Below, in pieces: positions 40,550 to 48,986 of a stretch of DNA of 64,000 nucleotides (position 1 is the stretch's first letter; each line of letters starts with the position of its first letter). Where the stretch lies: positions 1-64,000 of the forward strand of contig JBDKGH010000029.1 of NCBI GenBank assembly GCA_039798265.1, written 5' to 3'. The notes under the pieces are model-generated. The model was not told the DNA's origin. It saw only the letters and a list, made by a program, of their open reading frames with translations, and ran no database searches. Both the position numbers and the translations under genes were made by a program. This DNA comes from JBDKGH01 sp039798265. Lineage in GTDB: Bacteria; Bacteroidota; Bacteroidia; Flavobacteriales_D; Sanyastnellaceae.

Positions 40550-41356
40550 TCAATAGCCCGTTACCAATAGGTTTAAGGCTCCTTTCTCCGAGCATTTTTG
40601 ATACTTCTGATATGCCTTTACCGCGCGCATTCGAATAGCGGCATCCGTTTCCCCCCGCACATAGCCCGTAAGTGCATCATGCAAGGTATATGCCTCTGGG
40701 CACATTAAATGAGTGGTCCATAATATGGGACGTGCACCCGTTTCCCTTACGGCTTCTTTGAAATAATTTCTACTTGCACATGCCAAAATAATCACAGCCC
40801 TTTGCTTGCTGTCCTTTTTTACAAAACCTCTGTCTAATGTAAAGTCCATCAAACCGTTATGACCAATATAGGCAATCAGGTCTGCTCCACCGTAAATGGG
40901 TATCTTTTGCCCATTCACGTCTAATGTCTCACTTAATTCTCCGCTGCTGCTTTTCAAAAAATCGTAGGTACATGTTTTTATGTATTGCCCATCGTAGGCA
41001 TCGGCAACCAAATAAACATCTTGATTGACATGTTTAAAAATACACCGTTCCAAACGCATTCCATTGGCGGCATCTGTCCGAAGCCATTTCCACTCTGTGC
41101 TTTTTTTAAAATAAGTTCGAATTCCATAACCACAACCCCAATACAAATTAGCATTTGGGTTTTGTCCGTTCCCTATCTTCTCCGGAACGGGCACTATACC
41201 TTGATACTTGTTATCGCATAATGCAACAAACACATGAATGACCCTTTGCGTTTCTACAGCATGCTCTGCAGGCATTGGTGAGGAAGCCTGACATTTTTTT
41301 CCCGGTATAAAAAAAACGAATGCTCCGTTTATCAGGAAGAATAGAAATAATCGCAT
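40550..41356 (-). CDS. Secreted protein with a caspase-like His/Cys arrangement, function unknown
   Basis: 268 residues from ATG 41356 with an N-terminal hydrophobic export signal (MRLFLFFLINGAFVFFIPG). After HVFVALCDNKYQGIVPVP and NLYWGCGYGI, two buried strands end in IAYIGHNGLMDF (His 166) and VIILACASRNYF (Cys 193). That is the order of clan CD peptidases (caspases, gingipains): a hydrophobic strand then His-Gly, then a hydrophobic strand then Cys. Here an Asn separates His and Gly. Family sequence resembles an uncharacterised conserved group, and no activity is known to me. It is a single gene between lpxD and aroA. Confidence 0.7.
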   Translation of the reverse strand: MRLFLFFLINGAFVFFIPGKKCQASSPMPAEHAVETQRVIHVFVALCDNKYQGIVPVPEKIGNGQNPNANLYWGCGYGIRTYFKKSTEWKWLRTDAANGMRLERCIFKHVNQDVYLVADAYDGQYIKTCTYDFLKSSSGELSETLDVNGQKIPIYGGADLIAYIGHNGLMDFTLDRGFVKKDSKQRAVIILACASRNYFKEAVRETGARPILWTTHLMCPEAYTLHDALTGYVRGETDAAIRMRAVKAYQKYQKCSEKGALNLLVTGY

Positions 41357-41402
41357 GAAAATGGTTTTGGAATACGATGAACGATAAAACAACTCGAATA
41401 TT

Positions 41403-42680
41403 CTATCGGCGCATTTTTACACCAAGAGAAGCGAGATGATCAAAGAAATGCGCATAACTCTTCGAAACACATTCTGCACCCGTGATGGTGATTTTATCCC
41501 CATTTAAGGCCAATATCGCCGCAGCCATGGCTATGCGATGATCGCCGTGAGCGCTCATGGTGCACGGACGAATATGTCCCGGGTAAATTTTCATTTCGTC
41601 GCCGCGCGTCACTATTCGAATATTCGCTTTAGCAAACTCGTCAGTCAACACTTTCGCCCGGTTACTTTCTTTGTGCACTAAGCGTTCAGCTCCTGTAATG
41701 GTGCATACTCCGTTGGCATAGGCTGCAAGTGCTACCAAAGGAGGAAACAAATCAGGACAATCAGTCGCATCAAATTCAAAGGCTTCTATCGAATTGCGCT
41801 GAACCCAATAACCATTCTTTTGCTTTCGCACGGTGGCACCTACCGCTTTGATTACTTCGAGTATGGCAGAATCTGCCTGCGAGAAGTCTAATGAAAGTCC
41901 TTTGATGAGTACGCCCTCATCTGCTGCGATAGCAGCGGCAACAAATAAAAACGAAGCTCCACTCCAATCTCCTTCTATGGCAAATTGCCTGGGTTGAAAT
42001 GGTTGATTGCCTTTTATCGTAAATTCTTGATAAGCCTTGTGTTTAATCTCCGCTCCAAAATACTTGGCCATTTCCATGGTGAGATCGAGATAAGGCGTGC
42101 TTTTAGCATCTTTCACTTTTAATACCGTTGTCTTCTCTGCTTGCGTGCATGCGAGTATTACACCAGTAATAAATTGGGAGGATAAACTGCCATCCATCTC
42201 GGCTTTACCGCCCGTCAAAGGTCCTTTTACCTTCACAGGCAATCGTCCATTCAACGAACTCACCTGAGCTCCAAGTTGAGGAAGCACTTTTACAAACTCA
42301 TCGAATGGTCGAGTAAGCAAGCTTTTTTCTCCATTGATGGTAATGCCTTCGTCATATAAAGCAGCTAAAGGGGTAAACATACGTGAGGCTAAACCCGATT
42401 CTACGCATTGGATATTCGGTTTAGGGTTGCGAATACCGGCTGTAGAATTATGAGGAAAACCGCCGCGAATAACAACTGTATCTCCACTGCGCGTAATGAC
42501 AGCTCCTAGTGCTTGCGCCGCTCGAATGGCGGCTTCGCAGTCATCACTATCGGGAAAATGAAGTAAGGTAGATTCACCATTTGCTAAAAGGGCGCATGCT
42601 ACGGCGCGCTGGGCAATGCTTTTGCTGCCGGGTGCTTGCACCTCACCACTGATAGCCGATGGATAAACCTCTACCTTCAT
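41403..42680 (-). CDS. aroA: 5-enolpyruvylshikimate-3-phosphate synthase
   Basis: 425 residues. GSKSIAQRAVACALLANGES near the N-terminus is the substrate-binding helix (usual GSKS motif), with the shikimate site ESGLASRMFTPLAAL and a C-terminal RVKESNR-like LVHKESNRA followed by HGDHRIAMAAAI. It makes EPSP on the way to chorismate, in the cytoplasm. It overlaps ubiE by four bases, and both use the promoter region before ubiE; chorismate feeds menaquinone, so the pairing is sensible. Confidence 0.96.
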   Translation of the reverse strand: MKVEVYPSAISGEVQAPGSKSIAQRAVACALLANGESTLLHFPDSDDCEAAIRAAQALGAVITRSGDTVVIRGGFPHNSTAGIRNPKPNIQCVESGLASRMFTPLAALYDEGITINGEKSLLTRPFDEFVKVLPQLGAQVSSLNGRLPVKVKGPLTGGKAEMDGSLSSQFITGVILACTQAEKTTVLKVKDAKSTPYLDLTMEMAKYFGAEIKHKAYQEFTIKGNQPFQPRQFAIEGDWSGASFLFVAAAIAADEGVLIKGLSLDFSQADSAILEVIKAVGATVRKQKNGYWVQRNSIEAFEFDATDCPDLFPPLVALAAYANGVCTITGAERLVHKESNRAKVLTDEFAKANIRIVTRGDEMKIYPGHIRPCTMSAHGDHRIAMAAAILALNGDKITITGAECVSKSYAHFFDHLASLGVKMRR

Positions 42681-43408
42681 TTTCTACCGAGGTAAATGGT
42701 GGCAATGCCTCCGCTTACCGGTATACACTTCGTATCGGTATAACCCACTTTTTTCATCACATTCAAAAAATCTTCGCCATCTGGAAACGCATTTACCGAC
42801 TCTGGCAAATAGGTGTAGGCGCGTGAATCTTTTGAAACGATTTTGCCCAGTGTAGGCATGATAAAACGGAAGTAAAACTGGAACAATTGCTTAACCGGAA
42901 ACTTACGAGGACGCGAAAACTCTAGCACGATTCCCAAAGCTCCTGGCTTTAATACGCGATTCATTTCTGCTAATCCCTTTTCGAGATTTTCAAAATTGCG
43001 AACGCCAAAAGCAACTGTAAATCCATCGAAGGTATTGGCTTCAAAAGGAAGATTCTCAGAGTCTGCTTTGCGCAACTCAATGAGCTTATCCCATCCTTTT
43101 TCTTTGATCTTTTTGCGGCCCACATCGAGCATGCCTTCACTGATATCAATGCCCACTATTTTGTCGGCATTGAGTTTCATGCGCACAGCCTCCATAGCAA
43201 AATCTGCCGTGCCCGTGGCTACATCTAACACCAATTTAGGCTGTTCTTTTTTCAAAATGCGAATGGCCTTTTTTCTCCAAAGAATATCAATTCCTAACGA
43301 AAAAAAGTGATTCAAAAAATCATAACTGTGAGCAATGTTATCGAACATCGATTCGACTTCTTGCTTTTTTCCAGTTTGATTGTATGGCCTAACTACGTTT
43401 TGTTCCAT
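42677..43408 (-). CDS. ubiE: Demethylmenaquinone methyltransferase (UbiE/MenG)
   Basis: 243 residues. SAM-binding motif VLDVATGTADFAMEA, then IVGIDISEGMLDVG and TVAFGVRNFENLEKGLAEMNRVLKPG, all UbiE signatures. It performs the C-methylation in menaquinone synthesis. Coupled to aroA by ATGA. An exact FNR-type palindrome (43483-43496) lies about 75 bases upstream, consistent with control by a respiratory signal. Confidence 0.96.
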   Translation of the reverse strand: MEQNVVRPYNQTGKKQEVESMFDNIAHSYDFLNHFFSLGIDILWRKKAIRILKKEQPKLVLDVATGTADFAMEAVRMKLNADKIVGIDISEGMLDVGRKKIKEKGWDKLIELRKADSENLPFEANTFDGFTVAFGVRNFENLEKGLAEMNRVLKPGALGIVLEFSRPRKFPVKQLFQFYFRFIMPTLGKIVSKDSRAYTYLPESVNAFPDGEDFLNVMKKVGYTDTKCIPVSGGIATIYLGRK

Positions 43409-43482
43409 GTGAGTTGATTCGGGTATAAAAGTACCCTATCGAAAATTTGTTCACTGTCCTATCTAGAAATATCCATTATTTC

Positions 43483-43496
43483 TTGATTTGGATCAA
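43483..43496. promoter_or_regulatory. FNR-type palindrome TTGATTTGGATCAA
   Basis: Exact TTGAT-N4-ATCAA, in the 93-base gap between rfaE-like gene (end) and ubiE (start). A fitting regulator family exists in the window (Crp/Fnr at 4989), but it reads more like a TGTGA-type binder. Confidence 0.5.
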
Positions 43497-43501
43497 AAGC
43501 C

Positions 43502-44503
43502 TCACTCTTGCGACAAGTGCTTTACCGCCTCTTCCAATAAGCGCGATTTGTCCACTGGAGCTACGCCAACCTTTTCGCACACCAATCCTCCGGCGAGGTT
43601 CGACAATCGTGCAATTGACGCAGGATCCCATTGACAAGCTAATGCCAAGGCTGCAACACTAATCACCGTATCGCCTGCACCGGAGACATCAAGAATCTCT
43701 CTTTCATGCGCAGGTTGGTGAATGAAGTGATTGCCGTCTTTGATCATTACACCTAATTCCGATAAGGTAACCATGGTGTAAGTTGAATTGAGGCGTGCAG
43801 ACAATTCATTCATGGCCGACTCGAGAGCCGCCATGTCTTTTTTATCAAAATCTACATTCAACCCTTCTTTCAACTCTTTCAAGTTCGGCTTGAAAAGAGT
43901 AGAACCAACATAAGAGAAGAAATGTTCTTTCTTCGGATCTACAGCTGTTGGAATGCTCTTCTCTTGAGCCCATCCCAAAACGGTTTGGATCACCTTTTCT
44001 GTGAGCACACCTTTGTTGTAGTCTTCAAAAATGATGACATCTATTTTTTGACGATCCAAGATGAGTCGGATACAATCTAACAAGTTGCGTTCGTCCGTTG
44101 GTGAAAGCGGTGTTGTAATTTCTTCATCGATCCTCACAATGTGGTGACCGCCAGAAATCACGCGTGTTTTCACCGTTGTCATTCGATTAGCAGAATCGAT
44201 AATACCCTCGGTACTGAACCCTGTTTCTTTCGCTGTTTTGCGGAATATATCGCCTTTGTTGCCATCGCCCACCACCGAGCACATAATGGCCTTTGCACCA
44301 AGACTTTTAACGTTCAATGCCACGTTTGCGGCACCGCCCAATCTATTTTCTTTGCGTTGAACATGCACTACGGGCACTGGAGCTTCAGGTGAGATGCGCT
44401 CTACCTTTCCCCAATAGTAAGCATCGATCATCACATCACCTACAATAAGCACAGTGAGATCGTTGAACTTTTCGAAAAGCTGATGCAGTTGTTCTTTTTT
44501 CAA
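43502..44503 (-). CDS. rfaE1: D-glycero-beta-D-manno-heptose-7-phosphate kinase (RfaE1 domain)
   Basis: 333 residues, only the kinase half of the HldE/RfaE protein. PfkB-family features: RISPEAPVPVVHV, GGAANVALNVKSLGA near the N-terminus and DVSGAGDTVIS with the catalytic Asp near the C-terminus. It phosphorylates heptose-7-phosphate for ADP-heptose synthesis in LPS core. The separate nucleotidylyltransferase (RfaE2) is not in the window. It lies 13 bases after the aminotransferase on the same strand. Confidence 0.9.
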   Translation of the reverse strand: MKKEQLHQLFEKFNDLTVLIVGDVMIDAYYWGKVERISPEAPVPVVHVQRKENRLGGAANVALNVKSLGAKAIMCSVVGDGNKGDIFRKTAKETGFSTEGIIDSANRMTTVKTRVISGGHHIVRIDEEITTPLSPTDERNLLDCIRLILDRQKIDVIIFEDYNKGVLTEKVIQTVLGWAQEKSIPTAVDPKKEHFFSYVGSTLFKPNLKELKEGLNVDFDKKDMAALESAMNELSARLNSTYTMVTLSELGVMIKDGNHFIHQPAHEREILDVSGAGDTVISVAALALACQWDPASIARLSNLAGGLVCEKVGVAPVDKSRLLEEAVKHLSQE

Positions 44504-44516
44504 GTTGGTCTATGAA

Positions 44517-45734
44517 TTAATCGTGGAGAGCTTCTAATGCTCGCTGAATGCGAGTAATGGCTTCGGTTAATATTTCTTCTGATGCCGCATAAGAAATACG
44601 AATGCAATTCGCATCGCCAAATGCTTCACCAGTTACCACTGCCACCAATTCCTTTTCTAACATGTAAAGCGAAAGATCTGTGGCATTGTTGATCACTTTA
44701 TCACCGTATCGTTTTCCGAAGTAGGCCGAAACATCGGGGAAAAAGTAAAAAGCGCCTTCGGGCAGGTTGATCTTGATGTTTGGAATTTGCTCGAGCAACC
44801 CATGCACAAGATCGCGGCGTTTGTGGAAGGTTTTGATCATAAAATCAACAACCGATGCATCTGCCTCCACCGCCGCTTTCGTGGCCATCTGTGCGATTGA
44901 ATTGGGGCCGCTAGTGATTTGTCCTTGCATCTTTGTGCAGGCATCGGCAATCCATTTTGGTGCGCCAATGTAACCAATGCGCCAGCCCGTCATAGCGAAG
45001 GCCTTCGAAACACCATTTACTGTAATGGTGCGTTCAATCATATTTCCAAATTGAGCAATACTGGGCGTTTTACCCGTAAAGTTGATCAACTCATAGATCT
45101 CGTCGCTGATCACATAAAGATCTTCCTTCTTTTCAATGATCTCTGCAAACGCTTTTAATTCGGCTTCGTTATAAACCGAACCTGTTGGATTACAAGGCGA
45201 GCTGTAGATGATCAATTTCGTTTTATCGGTGATCGCTGCTGACAACTGCGCAGGAGTGATTTTGTAATCATTTTCAACTGTTGCCAAAACCTCTACTACT
45301 ACTCCACCTGCAATTTTTACCAACTCAGAATAACTCACCCAATAAGGGCTAGGCATGATTACTTCGTCACCAGGATTAACCAATGCTAAGATGGCGTTTG
45401 CCAAAGCTTGCTTCGCTCCAGTTGAAATGACAATTTGATCAGCCGAGTATGTTAAACCGTTATCGCGTTCAAATTTTTTAGCGATGGCTTGGCGCACATC
45501 GAGAAATCCATTTACTGGCGGATAATGGGTAATGTTATCGTCTAACGCTTGTTTTGCTGCGTTTTTGATAAAACCGGGCGTATCAAAATCGGGTTCACCC
45601 AAACTTAAGCTCACCACCTTATGTCCTTTCTGGGCCAATTCGCGGCTCATTCTGGCCATAGCCAAGGTAGCCGATTCGGTAATGCTATTGAGTAAATCCG
45701 ATACTTGTCCGGCTTTTGTTGCTGTTTTTTCCAT
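44517..45734 (-). CDS. aspC: Aspartate aminotransferase-type class I aminotransferase
   Basis: 405 residues from ATG 45734; a longer frame up to 45770 overlaps the promoter. PLP lysine in NGVSKAFAMTGWRIGY, and the SSPCNPTGSVYN and YVISDEIYEL motifs are typical of class I alpha aminotransferases of the aspartate type. It moves amino groups between aspartate and 2-oxoglutarate; broader specificity is possible. A TAAGTTTG -7 box lies 33 bases upstream. Confidence 0.9.
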   Translation of the reverse strand: MEKTATKAGQVSDLLNSITESATLAMARMSRELAQKGHKVVSLSLGEPDFDTPGFIKNAAKQALDDNITHYPPVNGFLDVRQAIAKKFERDNGLTYSADQIVISTGAKQALANAILALVNPGDEVIMPSPYWVSYSELVKIAGGVVVEVLATVENDYKITPAQLSAAITDKTKLIIYSSPCNPTGSVYNEAELKAFAEIIEKKEDLYVISDEIYELINFTGKTPSIAQFGNMIERTITVNGVSKAFAMTGWRIGYIGAPKWIADACTKMQGQITSGPNSIAQMATKAAVEADASVVDFMIKTFHKRRDLVHGLLEQIPNIKINLPEGAFYFFPDVSAYFGKRYGDKVINNATDLSLYMLEKELVAVVTGEAFGDANCIRISYAASEEILTEAITRIQRALEALHD

Positions 45735-45767
45735 TGCTATCAATTCTCCCCTTTCGGGAATAGGGCA

Positions 45768-45775
45768 CAAACTTA
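45768..45775 (-). promoter_or_regulatory. aspC promoter -7 box TAAGTTTG
   Basis: Exact TAnnTTTG on the minus strand between the divergent lipid kinase and aminotransferase starts. Confidence 0.5.
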
Positions 45776-45830
45776 GAAAAGATGAAGGGACGAAAGGCCG
45801 TTTTAGCTGATTTTATACTACTTTTCGTTT

Positions 45831-46709
45831 ATGCCTTTTCTAGTCATTGCCAACGGAAGCAAGCCAAAAGCCGTGGAACTATTGCTCCGCCTCCAATCCA
45901 CGCAACCTAAAGAACTAACTGTCACCTACTTTAAAACCGAGTACCCGCTGCATGCAGAAGAATACATCAGACAACAGGGCTCTAGCTTCGAAATGCTGAT
46001 TTGTATTGGTGGTGATGGTACCGTGCATGAATGTGTAAACGGGGTGATGCAGCTAGCCGCTCATGAGCGACCTGCCCTTTTTTTGGTGCCCAGAGGAACA
46101 GGCAATGATTTTTCCCGACTTTTCCATCCTACCCAACACATTTGGAAAACCATTGCTGCGGCGCCACAGCACTGGGCTGATGTGATGAAAGTTGAAAACG
46201 AAAAAGGAGAGATCCGATATTGTGGAAACATTGGTGATGCCGGACTCGGCGCTGCCGTAGTAAAAAATGCCAACAAACTGCCCGCAGCCATTAAAGGATC
46301 ACCACGATTTGCTGCAGCTATCGTGCAAACGCTATTGAGTTATAAAAAGCAATACATGCACTTTCAAAGTGACCACGAATCACTGAAAAAACGTTTTCTC
46401 ACCATTGCTTTTGCCAAAGGAAAGTACTTTGGTAGTGGAATAGGAATAGCACCCGATGCGCAACTCACTGATGGTCGCATTCACCTCACTTTGATTGGCG
46501 AAGTGAATCTTCTTCAGTATTTGCGCTACCTGCCCCAACTGAAACAAGGGAAAAAAGTAAATCACCCAGAAGTGCTCTATACCTCCGCTAAAAAAATATC
46601 AATTAGCGGAACAGGCGAAGTGGAATTAGATGGTGAAATCGGTTTTGAACTTCCTGTTCAAATAACCCTTATTCCCAAGGCCGTTCGCTGGGTTGGTGAA
46701 TTAAGATAG
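45831..46709 (+). CDS. Diacylglycerol-kinase-family lipid kinase (YegS/BmrU type)
   Basis: 292 residues. The nucleotide site is CIGGDGTVHECVNGVM, with PRGTGNDFSR following and a C-terminal beta domain (GIGIAPDAQLTDGRIHL). Such soluble kinases phosphorylate diacylglycerol, sphingosine or other lipids with ATP. As this genome has a serine palmitoyltransferase at 50804-52048, a sphingolipid substrate is possible, but unproven. The last 9 bases overlap convergent paaI. A TA-N3-TTCG-like box ends three bases before its ATG. Confidence 0.9.
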   Translation: MPFLVIANGSKPKAVELLLRLQSTQPKELTVTYFKTEYPLHAEEYIRQQGSSFEMLICIGGDGTVHECVNGVMQLAAHERPALFLVPRGTGNDFSRLFHPTQHIWKTIAAAPQHWADVMKVENEKGEIRYCGNIGDAGLGAAVVKNANKLPAAIKGSPRFAAAIVQTLLSYKKQYMHFQSDHESLKKRFLTIAFAKGKYFGSGIGIAPDAQLTDGRIHLTLIGEVNLLQYLRYLPQLKQGKKVNHPEVLYTSAKKISISGTGEVELDGEIGFELPVQITLIPKAVRWVGELR

Positions 46710-47126
46710 ATCCCATTCTTTGCCCGTGCGAAAAACAGTTCCTTTGAAAAAGGCTACGGTTTTTTTATCCTGATTAAAAACAGTAATGGAATAAAGCCCT
46801 GTTCGGTTAGTCAGGTTCAGCTCTTTTACTTCCGTTTCGAGCACATCCCCTTCTTGAATGGGTGCCACGTGCGAAATGCTGGTTTCTATGGATACCGATT
46901 GGATACCATGGCTATTGCTCGCAAAGGCCAAAGCACTATCGGCAAGAGAATAAGTGATGCCTCCATGACCAATTCTAAAACCGTTGAGCATTTCTGACCG
47001 AACGATCATTCGGAGGCGAGAAATACCCGGGCCGTCTTCGAGGCGTTCTATGCCTAGCCATTGAGAAAATGGATCATTATTATACATTTTGTCTACTACG
47101 AGACGAGCGCGATCTTGAGCAGTCAT
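46701..47126 (-). CDS. paaI: PaaI-family hydroxyphenylacetyl-CoA thioesterase
   Basis: 141 residues, hotdog fold. MLNGFRIGHGGITYSLADSA is close to the PaaI signature (GHGG then TLADSAFAFA), including the catalytic acidic helix. It releases CoA from dead-end ring-hydroxylated phenylacetyl-CoA, protecting the free CoA pool. It is 40 kb from the paaBCD genes and 3 bases downstream of an ABC exporter gene on the same strand. Confidence 0.88.
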   Translation of the reverse strand: MTAQDRARLVVDKMYNNDPFSQWLGIERLEDGPGISRLRMIVRSEMLNGFRIGHGGITYSLADSALAFASNSHGIQSVSIETSISHVAPIQEGDVLETEVKELNLTNRTGLYSITVFNQDKKTVAFFKGTVFRTGKEWDLS

Positions 47127-47129
47127 GAC

Positions 47130-48878
47130 TTATCGTTGAATAGAAACATCATACAGTTTTTTGTAAAGACCATTTTTGGCTAGTAACTCTTGGTGAGTTC
47201 CCATTTCGGCCAATCTGCCTTTATCCATTACTAATATACGATCCGCTTTTTGGATCGTTGATAACCGGTGTGCAATGACTAGGCTCGTGCGTCCTTTGGT
47301 TAATTGCTCCGTTGCTTTTGAAATCAGTAATTCAGATTCGGTATCGACACTTGAAGTCGCTTCATCGAGCACCACAATACTTGGATTTTGGAGATAAGCG
47401 CGCACAAAAGAAAGCAACTGTCTTTGACCAACGGAGAGCATACCTCCGCGTTCCTTCACATCAAAGTCATAGGTACCTGGCAGTCGTTCAATGAACTCAT
47501 CAGCTCCCACTAATTGCGCAGCTTGTTTTACTTGATCCAATGAAATATCTTCTCGGTATAAGGTCAAATTGTTTTTAATCGAATCGCTGAACAAAAAAAC
47601 ATCTTGTAAAACAAGTCCAATTTGACTGCGTAGATGATGCAAGGAATAATCTTGAATAGGCAAACCATCAATGGTCAATGAACCCGATTGAATATCGTAA
47701 AACCGATTGAGCAAACCAGCGATGGTTGATTTTCCAGCCCCCGTTGGGCCCACGATGGCCACCATTTCGCCCGCTTTAATATCGAGGCTAAAACCATTTA
47801 AAATCACCTGATCAGGCACATAAGAAAATTGAACCTCCTTAAACGATATATCGCCTTTGATGGGCACTTCGCGATGAGTTTCACGAGCTGACTGCGACTG
47901 TTCTGTATCGAGCAAACCAAAAACTCGTTCTGCATTTACCACACCCATTTGAAGCACATTAAAGTTATCGGCCATCTGGCGAATGGGGCGATACATCATG
48001 GTAATGAACATGGAAAACTCGAGCATTTCTCCAGCCGACATTTCAAAGTGAAGTGCACTTTTAACTCCCCACCACAGTAAGAGTGCTACCGAAAGTGCTG
48101 ACAACAATTCTACCACTGGAAAAAATATAGAGTACGCCCAAATGCCCCGTATATGAGCATTTCGGTGTTCCTTATTGATTTGATCAAACTTTTTTTCCTC
48201 TTGTTTTTCGCGGTGAAAAAGTTGGACAATACTCATCCCCGTTACATGCTCTTGTATGAACACATTGATGCGCGCTACTTCATTTCTAACGTCGTTAAAA
48301 GAGCTTTTGACGGCTTGCTGAAAAATGCGCGTAGCATAAAGTAACAGTGGTATTGGAAGCACAACAATCAATGTCATTTTCCAATCGGTATAAAACATAA
48401 AACCGATAATGACCAACAGCTTCAATATGTCGCGTGCAATGTCTAAAACGCCAACCGAAAAAACTTCTGCGATACCGTCAATATCGCTAATGTGGCGAGT
48501 TACCAATTGCCCTACTGGTGTTTTATCAAAGTAGCCCAACTTAAATTTCACGGTATGTTCGTAGAGTTCCGAACGTAAATCGAGTGTAATCTTTTGCGCG
48601 ATTTTATTAGCGATATAGGTTTGATAAAACTGAATCAATGATTCGCCCAACAAGACTAACACAAATGCGATGGCGGTGTTTCTCACGCCCGTATAATCAC
48701 CATTGGGAATTTGTTCGTCGAGCATAATGCGCATTTGCTCCGGCCGAATGATGGTGATGATAGATAAAAAGAAAACAAGAAAAGCGGTGAAGTAAAACGA
48801 TCCACGGTAGGGTTTACTGCGACTGTATAGCCGAGTAAAAATACCTACATCGAATGCCTTACCAGATTTTGTGGACAT
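47130..48878 (-). CDS. ABC exporter, membrane-ATPase half-transporter
   Basis: About 582 residues from ATG 48878 (GTG 48884 is two codons earlier). N-terminal six-helix membrane domain, then an ATPase with Walker A GPTGAGKST, Q-loop, signature LSVGQRQLLSF and Walker B IVVLDEATSS. Half-transporters of this MsbA/MdlB type dimerise and export lipids or drugs. GACTTTCG lies five bases before the ATG, with TTG 21 bases earlier. Paired with paaI on one mRNA; the link is unclear. Confidence 0.9.
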   Translation of the reverse strand: MSTKSGKAFDVGIFTRLYSRSKPYRGSFYFTAFLVFFLSIITIIRPEQMRIMLDEQIPNGDYTGVRNTAIAFVLVLLGESLIQFYQTYIANKIAQKITLDLRSELYEHTVKFKLGYFDKTPVGQLVTRHISDIDGIAEVFSVGVLDIARDILKLLVIIGFMFYTDWKMTLIVVLPIPLLLYATRIFQQAVKSSFNDVRNEVARINVFIQEHVTGMSIVQLFHREKQEEKKFDQINKEHRNAHIRGIWAYSIFFPVVELLSALSVALLLWWGVKSALHFEMSAGEMLEFSMFITMMYRPIRQMADNFNVLQMGVVNAERVFGLLDTEQSQSARETHREVPIKGDISFKEVQFSYVPDQVILNGFSLDIKAGEMVAIVGPTGAGKSTIAGLLNRFYDIQSGSLTIDGLPIQDYSLHHLRSQIGLVLQDVFLFSDSIKNNLTLYREDISLDQVKQAAQLVGADEFIERLPGTYDFDVKERGGMLSVGQRQLLSFVRAYLQNPSIVVLDEATSSVDTESELLISKATEQLTKGRTSLVIAHRLSTIQKADRILVMDKGRLAEMGTHQELLAKNGLYKKLYDVSIQR

Positions 48879-48932
48879 GGGCACGAAAGTCCGTCAAAAA
48901 AATGGTTTTCTGCAAGAAAAAAATCACAAACA

Positions 48933-48964
48933 AAAAAGCCGTTCCTGAGACAGGAACGGCTTTT
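48933..48964. terminator. Bidirectional-type terminator
   Basis: AAGCCGTTCCTG and CAGGAACGGCTT form a 12-bp perfect stem with a 3-base loop, A run on one side and T run on the other. It ends the 48987-49835 gene on the minus strand. Confidence 0.9.
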
Positions 48965-48986
48965 AAGGATAAAAGTCGGTTATATC

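Noticed and set aside
40985..41221. Short frame antisense to the caspase-like gene
   Set aside because: Shadow frame without start signals or recognisable content.
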